From RYN-230 sp963841695 (GTDB taxonomy: Bacteria; Actinomycetota; Actinomycetes; Streptosporangiales; Streptosporangiaceae): a stretch of DNA of 64,000 nt. Below are positions 18,675 to 29,300 of this stretch, in pieces. The DNA lies in NCBI GenBank assembly GCA_963841695.1, contig CAWJDQ010000001.1, forward strand, positions 1 to 64,000, read 5' to 3'. How positions within the stretch are numbered: position 1 is the first letter of the stretch; every line of letters starts with the position of its first letter. The position numbers and the translations under genes were made by a program. The notes under the pieces are model-generated. The model did no database searches, was not told where the DNA came from, and was given only the letters and a program-made list of their open reading frames with translations.

Positions 18675-19507
18675 TTGGCTCGTGGCTCAAGTGCCACATT
18701 GGGATTCGAAGGGCGCGTGCTCACATTGAGGTATAGAACGGAATCAGCGCTCGTTGGGATTGCCGCCTTGGCGGGAGTTGCGTTTGGGCTCGGGCGGATG
18801 CTGCGCCGTGTACCCGGCACAACTGTAAGCGAGCGGGCAGAGAGTGATCAAGTGACCGTGGAGTCGGCCGCTGGGTTCGCCTCGCGGCGAACGCATCCAA
18901 CCGGCCGCCTGGATAGCTTCGCGACGGGTTATCAGACACTTGTAGCAATCATCGAAGGCGTCGCGTTCGGAGCGCTCATAGTAACGGGCCAGAATGTCAT
19001 CTTTCGCAGTGGATCAATCTCTCAGCATCTGACAGCTACGGGTCAGCTGGTTACTACTTTTGCAGTGATCGCCGCCGTTACTTATCAATATCTTCAGCTT
19101 GTCGGGGCAGTCCAGTGGTCACTCGGGCTCGCAGACACGACAGTTATCTCTTGGGGGGGGGCCAGGTCGCTATGGCAACATCAATTGGCAGCAATGCCCG
19201 TTGGTGGGGCTCAGCTGCTTTGCTGTCGTTTCTAAGCGCCTGCGCCTTCGGATATTCACGGACAAGGGTCTCGGATGCGAAATTCGCAGGAGGAGAAAAA
19301 CATTCTAGAGCCTTCGTGTCGGTGGTAGCGGCCTATTCGATTGCTTCCGCACTCCTCTTCGCATGTGAGGTTACAATGTGCGCATTTGCTCTAGCGCACA
19401 TGGAGCCCGATTGGCTCTTTGTCATTACTCCTTTCGTGTCATTCCCCTTGTATCTTCTGGTTTACGGAGTAAGTAAAAAATTGATCAAAAGGAACAGCCA
19501 CCGCTAA
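18675..19507 (+). CDS. Uncharacterised multi-pass membrane protein, interrupted at a nine-G run
   Basis: Two overlapping frames join into one membrane protein of about 275 residues. The first part has hydrophobic segments around VGIAALAGVAFGLGRML, LVAIIEGVAFGALIVTGQN and LVTTFAVIAAVTYQYLQLVG. After the run of nine G at 19153-19161 the second frame continues with WWGSAALLSFLSACAFGYS, FVSVVAAYSIASALLFACEV and WLFVITPFVSFPLYLLVYGV, then a basic tail. About six membrane spans are predicted. I do not recognise the family. Base composition is lower in GC than its neighbours, which suggests transfer with the nearby mobile elements. The start is uncertain. The 18419-18674 stretch before it holds nothing recognisable. 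Confidence 0.55.
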
Positions 19508-19900
19508 GCACATCCGGCTACTCGTTTTCACAAGTAACAGTTCATCATCGAGTCGCGGCCGCGAGATAGCAGATCGAGGTGGGAGTGGCCAGTCACGCTC
19601 GCTACTTCTTATGAGATTCTCTGGCTACTTCAGCGGCTGCCGCGACGCAGGCCATGCGCGGGATGACCTCTCGGAAGGCGACACACACGAATGGTGCTTG
19701 ATGCCGCCGGCCCGGCCGCCACTCAGCGCCCGGCCGCCGCCGAAGGCCTGGCCGCCAGCACGCAGGCCATCATTGCCAGCCCGGCGCCGGCCCACCCGTC
19801 CGCGCCCTCCGCCGCACGCACCTGCCCTGGCGGGCTGCGCGGACCGGCACGGCAGCCCACAGTCCTGCAGACTTCCAGTTCACGCCCGACTGCATTCGTT
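19508..19900. other. Gene-free stretch between the orphan membrane gene and the exporter operon
   Basis: Nothing supportable was found: only short GC-rich open frames without family marks, no RNA gene, and no clear terminator hairpin. It is the 3' flank of the minus-strand exporter operon. Confidence 0.5.
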
Positions 19901-22368
19901 CTATTCGGCGTGCAGGGCGGTAGTGGTCTTCGACGCGGCGGCCCAGATGGCGGGCCCGAGCGCGCCGATGACGGCGAGGGCGAGCCCGGCGACGGCGAGC
20001 AGGGTGAGGCCGCCCGGAGTGTAGACCGCCACGGCGGCGCCGGGGACCGTGCTGAGGGTCTGCGGCAGGATGGACTGGTCGCTGGCGAGAGCGTGGATGA
20101 TCGCGTTGTGCAGCGCCATCCCGGCGGGCAGGGCGATGGCGGCGGCCACGATGGCGGGGGCGATGGCCCAGCAGGTGACCATGGCGACGACCTGCCGCGG
20201 GGTCATGCCGACCGCTTTGTAGACGCCCAGGTCGTGGACGCGTTCGCGGGTGGCCATGAGCACGGCGTTGAGCACGCCGAGCGCGGCCAGCACCGCCACC
20301 AGCAGCGTGAGCAGCTGGATGAGGGACGTGTCCACGTCCCCGTAGAGCCCGACGCTCCCGCTCTGGCCCGGCTCGACCGTGGTCACGGTATAGCCATGCC
20401 CCAGCGCCTGGCCCAGCGCCGCCGCGTAGGCCGGCGGTTTGATCCCGGCCCGCAACGCCACGATGTACTGGCTTACGGTCAAGCCGGCCGCGCCGTGCAC
20501 GGTTGGCCAGCTGGTGAGCAGGGCTCCCAGCCCGGGACCCGGGGCGTAGACCGCGCCGGTGATCGTGGCGGTGACCGTTTTCCCGCCCACGGTGAGGTGG
20601 ATGCTCTGCCCGTCGGTCAGCACAGCAGTGGCGGGGTAGGCGGTGTTGATGACCACCTCGCCGGGGCGGGTGTACCTGTGCCCGCTGATGGTGTCCCAGC
20701 CAAGCCGGGCTGCCCCGCCCTGGAACGCGGTGATGGGCAGATCCTGGCCCACGCCGGGAACACTGGCGGCCCAGGACTGGCTGGTGTCAGCCCCGGCCGG
20801 CGGGGTGGTGGCCTCGGCCGCGTAGCTTGCCGTCCCGGGCTGGCGGGCGAGCGCGGCGGCCACGGCCTGTTGCTGGGCGGGCGTGAACGCCCGGGTTTCT
20901 GGCTGGCCGCCGGCCAGGATCGCGACCGCATGCTGCCACTGGCCGCCGCCGTGGCTGATCTTGCCCAGCGAGGTATCCAGGCCGGTCGCGAGCACCACCG
21001 CGGTCAGCCCGAACGTGATCGCGGCCAGGGTGACCGCGGAGCGGGCGGGCCGGGTAAGGGGGGCGGCCAGCCCGGCCGTCACCGGCCGGGGCAGGGGCAC
21101 CCGGGCGGCTAGCCGGTGGGCGGCGTACCCGCGGCCGGCCGGCGGGGCCTGCCCGGCCGCGAGCGCCTCGACGGCCCGCAGCCGCCGGCCCGCAGCGCGG
21201 GCACCGCCGCCGCCACGCCCGTCAGCACCAGCATCCCCAGCGGGACGGCGATGATGATCCACAGCGGGACCGTCACGGTCAGGTGAAACAGGCTGCTGCC
21301 CCCGTTGACCAGCGGCAGTACCTCCCAGGTGCCCAGCGCGGTGCCGGCCATGGCCCCGGCCAGGGCGGGCAGGCCAATCTGGGCCAGGTAGCTGGCGGTC
21401 ACCTGGGCGGGGGTGAACCCGATCGCTTTGAGCACGCCGATCCGCCGGTAGCTGGCCACCACCGCGGCGGCGACCACGCTGGCGGTGATCAGCACCGCCA
21501 GTACCAGGCCGATGACCGCGAACGCGACCACGAACGGCGTGTTGATCCCCTGGGCGGCGGCGATCAGGTCATCGGAGGACAGCCAGGACACCCAGCTGTC
21601 CACGGCCCCGGCCGGCAGCGCGGCCTTGAGCTGGTTCACGTCCGCGCTGACCTGGGCGGGGGTGCCAGCCTGGGAGAAGGTGTAGAGCATCTGGCGCTGC
21701 CCGGGCGCGCCTGCCGGGCGCAGCGCGGCCACCTGGCCAGGGGTCACCCACGCGGCCTCGTCCCGCCCGATGGAGGAGGCGTAGCCGACCACCGTCAAGG
21801 CCGGCTGGCCCGCCGCGCTGGCCACGGTGACCTTGCTGCCCACCCGGACCGGGAAGGGCACCAGGCGCGGGTCGACGTCGATCTCACCGCGGCGGGTGGC
21901 CCACCGGCCCTGCTGGAGCGCTAGATCATCCAGCGGCCCGGAGGGAGACGCGCGGCCCGTCACCGCCAGCGGCTTGCCCGGGGCTGTCGCCCCCGCGTTC
22001 ACCTGCCCGTGCGGGACCGAGAGCCGGGAGGTCCCGCTGGGAGCGGACCGCCGCCCGGTGATGTGTCCAGTGCTGAGCGTGACGTAGGTCTCCGGGTAGG
22101 GGCCGGCCGCCCGGGTCACCGCACGCAGGCGCCGTGTTGCGGCCAGCTGGGCGGGCGTGACCTTGGCGGTGTCGAAGGTCACGGCCAGCTGGGCGCCGTG
22201 AGAGCGGGTGAACGCGGTCAGGAACAGCTCGTTGGAGTTCGTGGCCAGGGTCAGCCCCAGCAAGGCGGCGGCCGCGCCGGCCGCCAGCACCAGGAAGATC
22301 ACCAGTGTCTGCACCGGCCGCCGGGTCAGCCCGCCCGAGGCGGCCCGCAGCACCGCCCCGCCGGTCAC
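19901..22368 (-). CDS. FtsX-like ABC exporter permease with two FtsX domains, one frameshift near 21200
   Basis: Large MacB/FtsX-type permease of about 820 residues, read in two frames. The first half starts at GTG 22368 (AVLRAASGGLTRRPVQTL), with a first span LVIFLVLAAGAAAALLGLTL, a long extracytoplasmic domain, and an FtsX core (VVAFAVIGLVLAVLITASVV, SYRRIGVLKAIGFTPAQVTA). Near 21195-21205 the frame changes, and the sequence resumes as RLRAVEALAAGQ, a second span and outer domain, and a second FtsX core (DLGVYKAVGMTPRQVVAMV). The GVLKAIG and GVYKAVG motifs are the coupling-helix region of this family. It is last in a minus-strand operon, about 300 bases after the ATPase gene; 22369-22667 holds no gene. 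Confidence 0.78.
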
Positions 22369-22667
22369 GGCCGCGCCCCCGCGCCCGGCCGCTCCCCGGT
22401 CTGACCAGTACCGCCCGCGCCGCTGGTATCGCTGAGGAACCGGTACGCCTGGGATCGGCTGTCCTGGGCCGTGATCGGTGGAGCCGGTTTCCCCGGCCGG
22501 GATTCGTGTTCGCAGGCGTGCGACTGGATCTGGGCGGAGGTGTTCGGTCCAGTTGTGTCCCATTGAGTCCTACGGCTTATCGGGAGCCTGGCGATGGTGC
22601 CGACCGGCGCAGCTCGCGCCAGCCCGCGGAGAGGTCGCCCTAGAGGTCGGCGCGGGGCATGCGGTGG

Positions 22668-23600
22668 CTACTCGCGTTCCTGATCGGCGGCCTGGTCTGG
22701 CCAGATGCCGATGTGGTCGGGCTCTTCCTCCAGCTGGACCCGGTTCCGCATGCGGAGGCGGGTGGTCATCTCGCGCGGGAGCTGGATCCGGCCCGCGCGG
22801 TCCAGCGTCGCGTACTCACGCGCGTGCAGCGCGGTCCGGCCGTGCTCGTCGGTGGCCGCGCGCCGGATGGTCTCGCTGCTCGTCCGCCCGTCCCGGATGG
22901 CCAGCGTCCGGCGGACCTGCGAGGACACGGCCGGGTCGTGGGTGACCACCAGCACCGTGACGCCGAGTTCGGTGTTGGCGGTCTGCAGGGCGGAAAAGAC
23001 GTCCTGGGCGGTGGAGGAGTCCAGCTCGCCGGTGGGCTCGTCGGCCAGCAGCACCTCCGGCTCGTTGGCCAGCGCGGTGGCGATGGCGGCCCGCTGCTGC
23101 TCACCACCCGACAGCCGGTCCGGGGTCCGGTCCGCGCAGTAGGCGATGCCGAGCGTCTCCAGCAGCACGCTGGCGCGGCGCAGCCGCTCCCGGCGGCCAC
23201 GCCGGCTGAGCCGCATCGGCAGCAGCACGTTCTGCCGGGCCGTGAGGTAGGGCAGCAGGTTCCGCGACGTCTGCTGCCAGATGAAGCCGACGACGCCCCG
23301 CCGGTAGGCCAGCCGCGCCGTGGCCGTCATCGCGCCGAGGTTGCGGCCGGCCACCCACACCGCCCCCGCCGTCGGCGTGTCCAGCCCGGCGAGGATATTC
23401 ATCAGCGTGGACTTCCCGCTGCCCGCCGCGCCGATCAGCGCGGTCAGCTCCCCCGCTTCGATCAGCAGGTCCAGCCCCTGCAAAGCCTGCACCTCAATGC
23501 CGTCCCCGGAGTAGATCCGGACCAGCCGGTCACACACGATCATCCCGTCCGCGCCGCTGAGGGGCTGATCCTGGGGAACATGCGCGGCAGGCTCGGTCAT
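22668..23600 (-). CDS. MacB-type ABC ATPase with C-terminal AbrB-like domain
   Basis: A 310-residue ATPase for the adjacent FtsX-type permeases. ATG at 23600 follows an AGGAGG site; the longer open frame upstream is a shadow of the permease gene. Motifs: Walker A GAAGSGKSTLMNILAGL, Q-loop IWQQTSRN, signature LSGGEQQRAAIA, Walker B VLLADEPTGELDSS, switch VVTHDP. After about residue 250 comes ATLDRAGRIQLPREMTTRLR and RVQLEEEPDHIGIWP, which has the VxxxGRxxLPxE pattern of a SpoVT/AbrB-type swapped-hairpin domain. Such a tail is not part of the standard MacB ATPase and may dimerise it or tie it to a partner. Confidence 0.88.
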   Translation of the reverse strand: MTEPAAHVPQDQPLSGADGMIVCDRLVRIYSGDGIEVQALQGLDLLIEAGELTALIGAAGSGKSTLMNILAGLDTPTAGAVWVAGRNLGAMTATARLAYRRGVVGFIWQQTSRNLLPYLTARQNVLLPMRLSRRGRRERLRRASVLLETLGIAYCADRTPDRLSGGEQQRAAIATALANEPEVLLADEPTGELDSSTAQDVFSALQTANTELGVTVLVVTHDPAVSSQVRRTLAIRDGRTSSETIRRAATDEHGRTALHAREYATLDRAGRIQLPREMTTRLRMRNRVQLEEEPDHIGIWPDQAADQERE

Positions 23601-23614
23601 CTGCGTAGGCCTCC

Positions 23615-26332
23615 TCAGTCGGCGATCCGCAGCGCTCTGGCGCTGCCGCGTTGGTAGGTGATCACGGCCTGGGCGACCAGGACGAGCAGCGCCGCCACGA
23701 CCAGCCCGGCCGCGGAAGCGGCCAGCGGGAAGACGGCGGCAGCGACCGACCCGGTCACGCCAAACGCCGCCAAGTTCAGCGATGGTCCAACCAGCGGCAC
23801 GAGCAGCCAGGCACATGCCACGCCACCGATGCCGGCAGCAACGACCGGGGGAAGCGTCTCGGCCGCCAGCATCAGCTCGGCCTGCCAGCGCCGCAGCCCC
23901 ATCGTCGCCAGGCGCGCCAGCGTAATCTCCCGGGTCCGCGCGGTGAGCAGCAGCGACAGCAGCAGGACCAGTACGCCGAATCCGGCCGCGGTAACCACGC
24001 CCTGCGTGAGGGCCTCCATGGCCGCCTGTGGCACCGACGCTGTGGTCAGTGCGGCGAGGGCCGCGGCACGCAATGTCACCACCCCGTACGGTAGCGCGCG
24101 GTGGACGACCGCGGTCAGCCGCGCCGCATTCAGCCCGGACCCGGCGACCAGCATGAGATCCGGCCCGGGGGGGTGGGGCCCGAGTGCCCGCAGTGGCACG
24201 ACGACGGCTCCTCCGGCCAGACCGGAGGAGCCGGGGACGCTGCCGACCCGTCCGGCCAGCCGGATCGTGATGGTGCTGGTCCCCACGCGGACCCTGACCG
24301 GCGCCTGGCCGACAAGCTGGGCGGCGGCGGTGGCGACCGCGGGCACGGTCGCCGCCGTTCGGCCGCGCCCGCCATTCCCCGACAGCACGGCCCCCGACAG
24401 CGCGGCCAGCGGGAATCGTGGGCCGGGCGCCTGGTCGATCACGGCCGCGTACCGGGCCGGGTCCGCGAACACCACGGGCAGCTCCCGCCCGGACGGCAGC
24501 CACCCGGCGTCGAGCACCGCGTTGGCGGTGGAGACGACGCCCGGCACCGACGAGATTTGGCGCTGCAGTGCCGGGGTGATCACCTGACCGGACGGGGCCT
24601 GGATGATCGCGTCGGCGCCCACCTGCTGCCAGGACGCGGCCACCTGGCTCCGGGTCACCGAAGTGGTGATCATGACGGGGAACGCCACCATGGCGAGCGC
24701 CAGCACCAGGGCGAACGCCGGCAAGGCGGTGCCCGACGGGGTACGGGTGGCCCGCGCCAGGCCGACGAACGCGGCCACCCCGCGCGCCAGGCCCGCGATC
24801 CGGGCCAGCTCGCGGGCGAGGGGAGGGTAGCAGCGCAGCACGACGATGGCCACGGGGATCGCGACGAGCACCGGCGCCGCGCTCGAGTACAGGCCGCCGT
24901 CTCCCAAGGTCGGGCCCTGGCTCCGGAGCACGATAAGCCCGCCGATGGCCGTGGCGATCAGCAGGGTCTCGATGACGATCCGCCTGGCCGCGGGCTTACG
25001 GCCGCCTGCCCGGCGCGCGGCACCTCCGCCCCGGCCGGTGAGAGGTGCCGCGACGCGCTGCGGGACGACGCTGATCAGCACCGGGCTGGCCAGTGTCACG
25101 GCGATTGTGATGCCAGCCAGCCACCAGCCCAGCACGTCGCCGTCGCCGGGGGTCAGGCCGATGGCGAGGACTGTGGCCCCCGCCCCGGCGGCCACCGCGA
25201 TGATCACGTTGGCGCGCAGCACCAGCCAGCCGAGCTGACGCAGCGCCGCGCCCCGGGCTCGCATGAGCGTGAACTCCCCGGCGCGGCGCTGCGCCACGAG
25301 CTGGGCGCCGAGCAGCACCACCACCGCGCCCAAGACGGCCAGGCCGACATACAGCAGCTCAAGCACGGGCCCGACGGCGCTTTCCGCGGCGATGAACGGC
25401 GCCAGGATCGAGGGAATCTGGGAGGTGATCGTCACCGGGACCGGGCCCCCGGAGGTGTTCACCGCTGGCCCGGAGGAGGTCAGGCTGCCGAGGCCCGTCT
25501 CCAGCCCGCCCGCCTGGCCCGCGGTGAGCTGGCCGAGCGCCGCGGGATACCACCAGGTCGCGTTCATGATGGGATCGAGACCGCTTTCCATCGGGAGGAG
25601 TGCACCTGGGCCGATGAAAAGCGTTCCGGTCCAGTGCGACCGCCCGCCCGACGTGGCGCGCAGCACCAGAGGCGTGGCCGCCAGGCGATCCGTGCTCCAG
25701 AAGGCGGAAGCCGGGAGCGCCGGCTGGATGATCCCCGTGATCACCAGGGGCACCTGCCCCGCGTTCAGCCGGGTGCCGACCCTCAGGCCGAGCCTGGCCG
25801 CAGTCGTGGTGGTCACCGCGGCCTGCACCACTCCCGTCGAGCCGCCGGCCGGGAGCCGTCCGGCCACGATACGGCTGTAGCGGGCCAGCGCTGTGCGGTA
25901 GGTCATCTCGATGCGCGGCTGCCCGTATCCGGCGGCCCGGGCCGCCCCGGTGACCTGCACGTCGCCCGTGGTAAGGCTCGACCATGCGGGCGGGTAGCTG
26001 GCCATCGGCGTCCCGGCCGCGGTCAGTTGCGACCGCAGGGAGGCGCCGGCCGCAGCCATATCGGTGGCCATAACGTAGATGGGTGCGCCGGTGACGGGGG
26101 AGGTCATGACGGCCGTCGCGGTGACGGCCCAGTCCCCGGGCTGCGAAGCCTTGATCAGGCGCTCCAGTGCCCCGGTGCGCAACCCCACGCTCTCCCGCGG
26201 GATCGCCAGGCTGGCCAGTACGGAGGCGAACACGAGCAAGCCGAAGGCGACACTGGCGACGGCCCCGGTACCGGTAAGCGTCACCCAGCCCGTGACCAAG
26301 GCCGCCCGCAGCCGCCGCCACTGCGTTCTCAT
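23615..26332 (-). CDS. FtsX-like ABC exporter permease (second large permease)
   Basis: A 905-residue membrane protein. The true start is ATG 26332 (MRTQWRRLRAALVTG), overlapping the stop of the upstream permease as ATGA; the open frame running to 26590 has no permease-like sequence before this point. It has an N-terminal span (GAVASVAFGLLVFASVLASL), a large outer domain, a group of spans near residues 320-500 with the cytoplasmic RAGEFTLMRARGAALRQLG, a second outer domain and C-terminal spans with TREITLARLATMGLRRWQAE. These two cytoplasmic motifs mark the two FtsX cores. It probably forms the channel with the 1113-residue permease and one of the two ATPases; no cargo is evident. Confidence 0.82.
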   Translation of the reverse strand: MRTQWRRLRAALVTGWVTLTGTGAVASVAFGLLVFASVLASLAIPRESVGLRTGALERLIKASQPGDWAVTATAVMTSPVTGAPIYVMATDMAAAGASLRSQLTAAGTPMASYPPAWSSLTTGDVQVTGAARAAGYGQPRIEMTYRTALARYSRIVAGRLPAGGSTGVVQAAVTTTTAARLGLRVGTRLNAGQVPLVITGIIQPALPASAFWSTDRLAATPLVLRATSGGRSHWTGTLFIGPGALLPMESGLDPIMNATWWYPAALGQLTAGQAGGLETGLGSLTSSGPAVNTSGGPVPVTITSQIPSILAPFIAAESAVGPVLELLYVGLAVLGAVVVLLGAQLVAQRRAGEFTLMRARGAALRQLGWLVLRANVIIAVAAGAGATVLAIGLTPGDGDVLGWWLAGITIAVTLASPVLISVVPQRVAAPLTGRGGGAARRAGGRKPAARRIVIETLLIATAIGGLIVLRSQGPTLGDGGLYSSAAPVLVAIPVAIVVLRCYPPLARELARIAGLARGVAAFVGLARATRTPSGTALPAFALVLALAMVAFPVMITTSVTRSQVAASWQQVGADAIIQAPSGQVITPALQRQISSVPGVVSTANAVLDAGWLPSGRELPVVFADPARYAAVIDQAPGPRFPLAALSGAVLSGNGGRGRTAATVPAVATAAAQLVGQAPVRVRVGTSTITIRLAGRVGSVPGSSGLAGGAVVVPLRALGPHPPGPDLMLVAGSGLNAARLTAVVHRALPYGVVTLRAAALAALTTASVPQAAMEALTQGVVTAAGFGVLVLLLSLLLTARTREITLARLATMGLRRWQAELMLAAETLPPVVAAGIGGVACAWLLVPLVGPSLNLAAFGVTGSVAAAVFPLAASAAGLVVAALLVLVAQAVITYQRGSARALRIAD

Positions 26333-29300
26333 CTGGCCTCCGCCCGCAACTGCGCGGCTGGGTCGGGTCTGCGCAGGACCGACAGGGCAGCGGCGGCGGC
26401 CGGGCCGGCCGCGATGACGAGGGCCAGGGCAACGGCCGGGCCGAGTGGCACTATCGCCAAGGCCCACGGCACTGGCTCCGCCGCATCCGTGGTCAGGGTG
26501 ATCGCGGGCACCATCAACTGGGCCAGGCCGATTCCGGCCAGCAGGCCCGCGGCTGCGGCCGGAACGCTGAGCGCACACTGCTCCAGGCACAGCTGGCCCG
26601 CCTGGGCGCCCTTCCCCACCCCCAGCGCGGCGAGCACCGCGCTCTGCGTCCGCCGCGACCGTAGGCTGGCCGCGACGCTGACCGAGAACCCAAGCACGCC
26701 GAGCAGCACCGCCGCGGCCCCGATGGCCAGCATGGCTTGCCGGGGGGCCTTCAGCAGCGGGTTGTTTAGCAGGGCCGCCTGCTGGCGGGCGCGGCCGGTG
26801 ACGGACAGACTGAGGCTGGCCGGCAGGCTTGGCGGCTGGCCGTCAGCGGTACGCAGCCACCAGCGAGTCACCGGCAAGGGCGCCACCTGGTAGACGACGA
26901 GCAAAGTGTTGATCTCCCGGAGGTCGGCGATCAGCGCCCGGTTCGGCCCGAAGACGGTCGGGAACCTGGCCACGGACGCCACGATCTTGACCGTGACCGG
27001 GAACCTGTGGAGCGAGACCGAGACGGTCGATCCGATGCCGAGCCGCCTGGCCGCCAGGTAACCGGCGGTAGCGATGGCCGGGATGGTCCGGGGTGGCGGC
27101 ACCGTGATCAAGACCTGCCCGCTGGCGGTCCCGGGATCGAGGCCGAGGCCTTTCATGACCGGCACCGACGGATCGTGTCCGGTGCTGAACGTGAGCTGCT
27201 GTGCACCCCCAGTGGCGCGATGCCAGCCCAGGATCGCCGGCGGTACGCCGTTCGCTGGCGTCAGCTCCCCGTAGGAGCCCGGTGGCCCTACCGGCACATA
27301 CTGCGAGTATCCGCTGGACCGCCACGCCGCCAGGGCGGCACCGTGGGTGAGCGGCCTGCCGAACGGGCCGCTGGGCGCCTCGGCCACCGCGAGGGACTCG
27401 ATGCCGAGGTCGGCGGTCGGGGCCGACGTCGGGCTCGCCGGGTCGTACGGCGGCAGGGTATAGGTCAGCGTGAGCCCGAGCAGCCGCAGCGGGTAGCTGG
27501 CCTGCCGCGGGCCCGGCAGCATGAAGACCAGCGCGTGCGGCCGGCCGTCGGCGGGCAGGCTCCCGGCAGCCGGTAGGTGGTACGTGTCGCCGTCGGCGTC
27601 CTGGATCCAGACCATGGCGGTGGATGAGCCAAGATCCGTCCGCACCGCCGCCGCGCTGGTGCCCGGGCCTGCCCCGAGGGCCGCGAGAATCTCCAGCCGG
27701 TCCGGCTGTCCGGGCAGCGCCAGCCCGGGCAACGGCCGCGGGGTGATGCGATGCCACAGCGCGCTCAGCGGAAGCGGCGACAGGTCGGGGCGGAACAGGA
27801 TCGCCTTGCCCGCGGTGCTCGGGTCAAGCGCGATCAGCTGGCCCGCGTTGCCGATGCCGGCGACGCTGGCCGACGTCGCGGCGGTGACACCGGGTGCGCC
27901 GGTGATCGCCTCGGCTGCGCCCGGCGGCACCCTGCCTGTGGAGTCCACCTGCACGTCCGAGCCAACCGCGAAGGCGGCTTGGTCCGCGGCCGACTGCCGC
28001 CAGCTTGCGTACCCGGCCAGCGCGAGCGTGGTGGTCGCCGTCGCGACGACGACAAGCAGGGCCGGGCCCGCCTGGCGGATTGGCCGTCTGGCAATCTGCC
28101 AGCTCACCATCGCGGCGGCCAGCCGCCGTTCGTGGCCGGTCGCCTGGTTGGCCAGCCTGGCGAGCAGCGGCAGCCCGCGGAGCGGGATGAGCGCCAGTCC
28201 GGCCAGCGCGAGTACGGGGGCGATGGCGACGACGGGGTCGATCCCGAGCGATCCGGAGGCCGGATGCGCGACCGCCGAATAGTCGCGCAGTTCCCACAGC
28301 GAGACCCCGGCGAGCACTACCAGGGCCAGATCCCCGCCTGCCCAGGCGATTCCGGCGAGCCGGGCCTGCCGGTCCCGGCGGTGGCTGGCCGCACCGGGCG
28401 TCAGGGTATGCAGCGCCGGCCAGGCCATTACCGCGGCGCACAGCACCAGCACGGCGAGGGCCCACAGCCAGGCCAGCAGGGCGATGCCGTGGCCCTGATA
28501 GCCGTCCAGACGCAGGTCGCCCAGGCCGGCCAGCACGCCGGTGAGGCGGGTGCCGGACAGCACACCCGCCAGGCCGGCCGCGGCGCCGAGCACTACCGCC
28601 TCGGCCAGCACGGCCCCTACTACCTGGCGTCTGGTGGCGCCACGCGCCCGCAACAGCGCGGACTCCTCCTCGCGCAGACTGGCCAGCAGCCGCACGGCGA
28701 GCACCAGTCCCACCCCGGCCACTAGCAGCAACTCCAGCGCGGCGATCGTGAACAGCGACCGGGCCAGCACGATGGTGCTGGCTATGCCGTCCAAGAGCCG
28801 CGGCAGGCTTGAGGTCATCTGCAACCCCTCAGGAAGGACCACGGTCAGATGCGAAACCGCCTCGCTGGTGCCTGCGGCGAGCGCCTCGATGTTCCCGCGG
28901 GCCATTGCCGGCGCCTCCGGCAGCACCATCCACGAGGCCTGGGTCGCGGCGAGCGCCCCGCCGAACGCGGCCGGGTTCACCACCGCGGGGCCATAGCTGA
29001 CGGCGGGCTCGTTCCCCCCGACGGTGCTGACGGAGGAGTTCTGCACGCTGATCCCCGAGCTGGGCAGCAGGTCCAGCGTCCAGTACAGCGATGCCGGGTT
29101 CCTGGGCCGGAACAGGCCGGTGACCTGCAGCGAGATCGGCGCCCCGCTGGGTTCGGGGGTGCCTGTCAGCACCGCGCCGAGCGTCAGGTGAAGTCGGCTG
29201 GCCACAGCGGCTGGGAGTGCCACGGGCAGCGGACCGCCATGATGTGGCAGGCCCGGCCACTTCCCCGCGGTCAGCCTGGCCCGGGCGCTGATCCCTTCTA

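Noticed and set aside
23601..24503. N-terminal extension of the exporter ATPase to 611 residues
   Set aside because: The extension has the composition of an out-of-frame read through the permease gene; ATG 23600 with AGGAGG and the start of ATPase homology fit the normal length.
24101..26893. Plus-strand open frame of 930 codons opposite the exporter permeases
   Set aside because: Antisense shadow: low complexity, rich in Gly, Arg, His and Gln, with no recognisable domain, while the minus strand encodes two convincing permeases.
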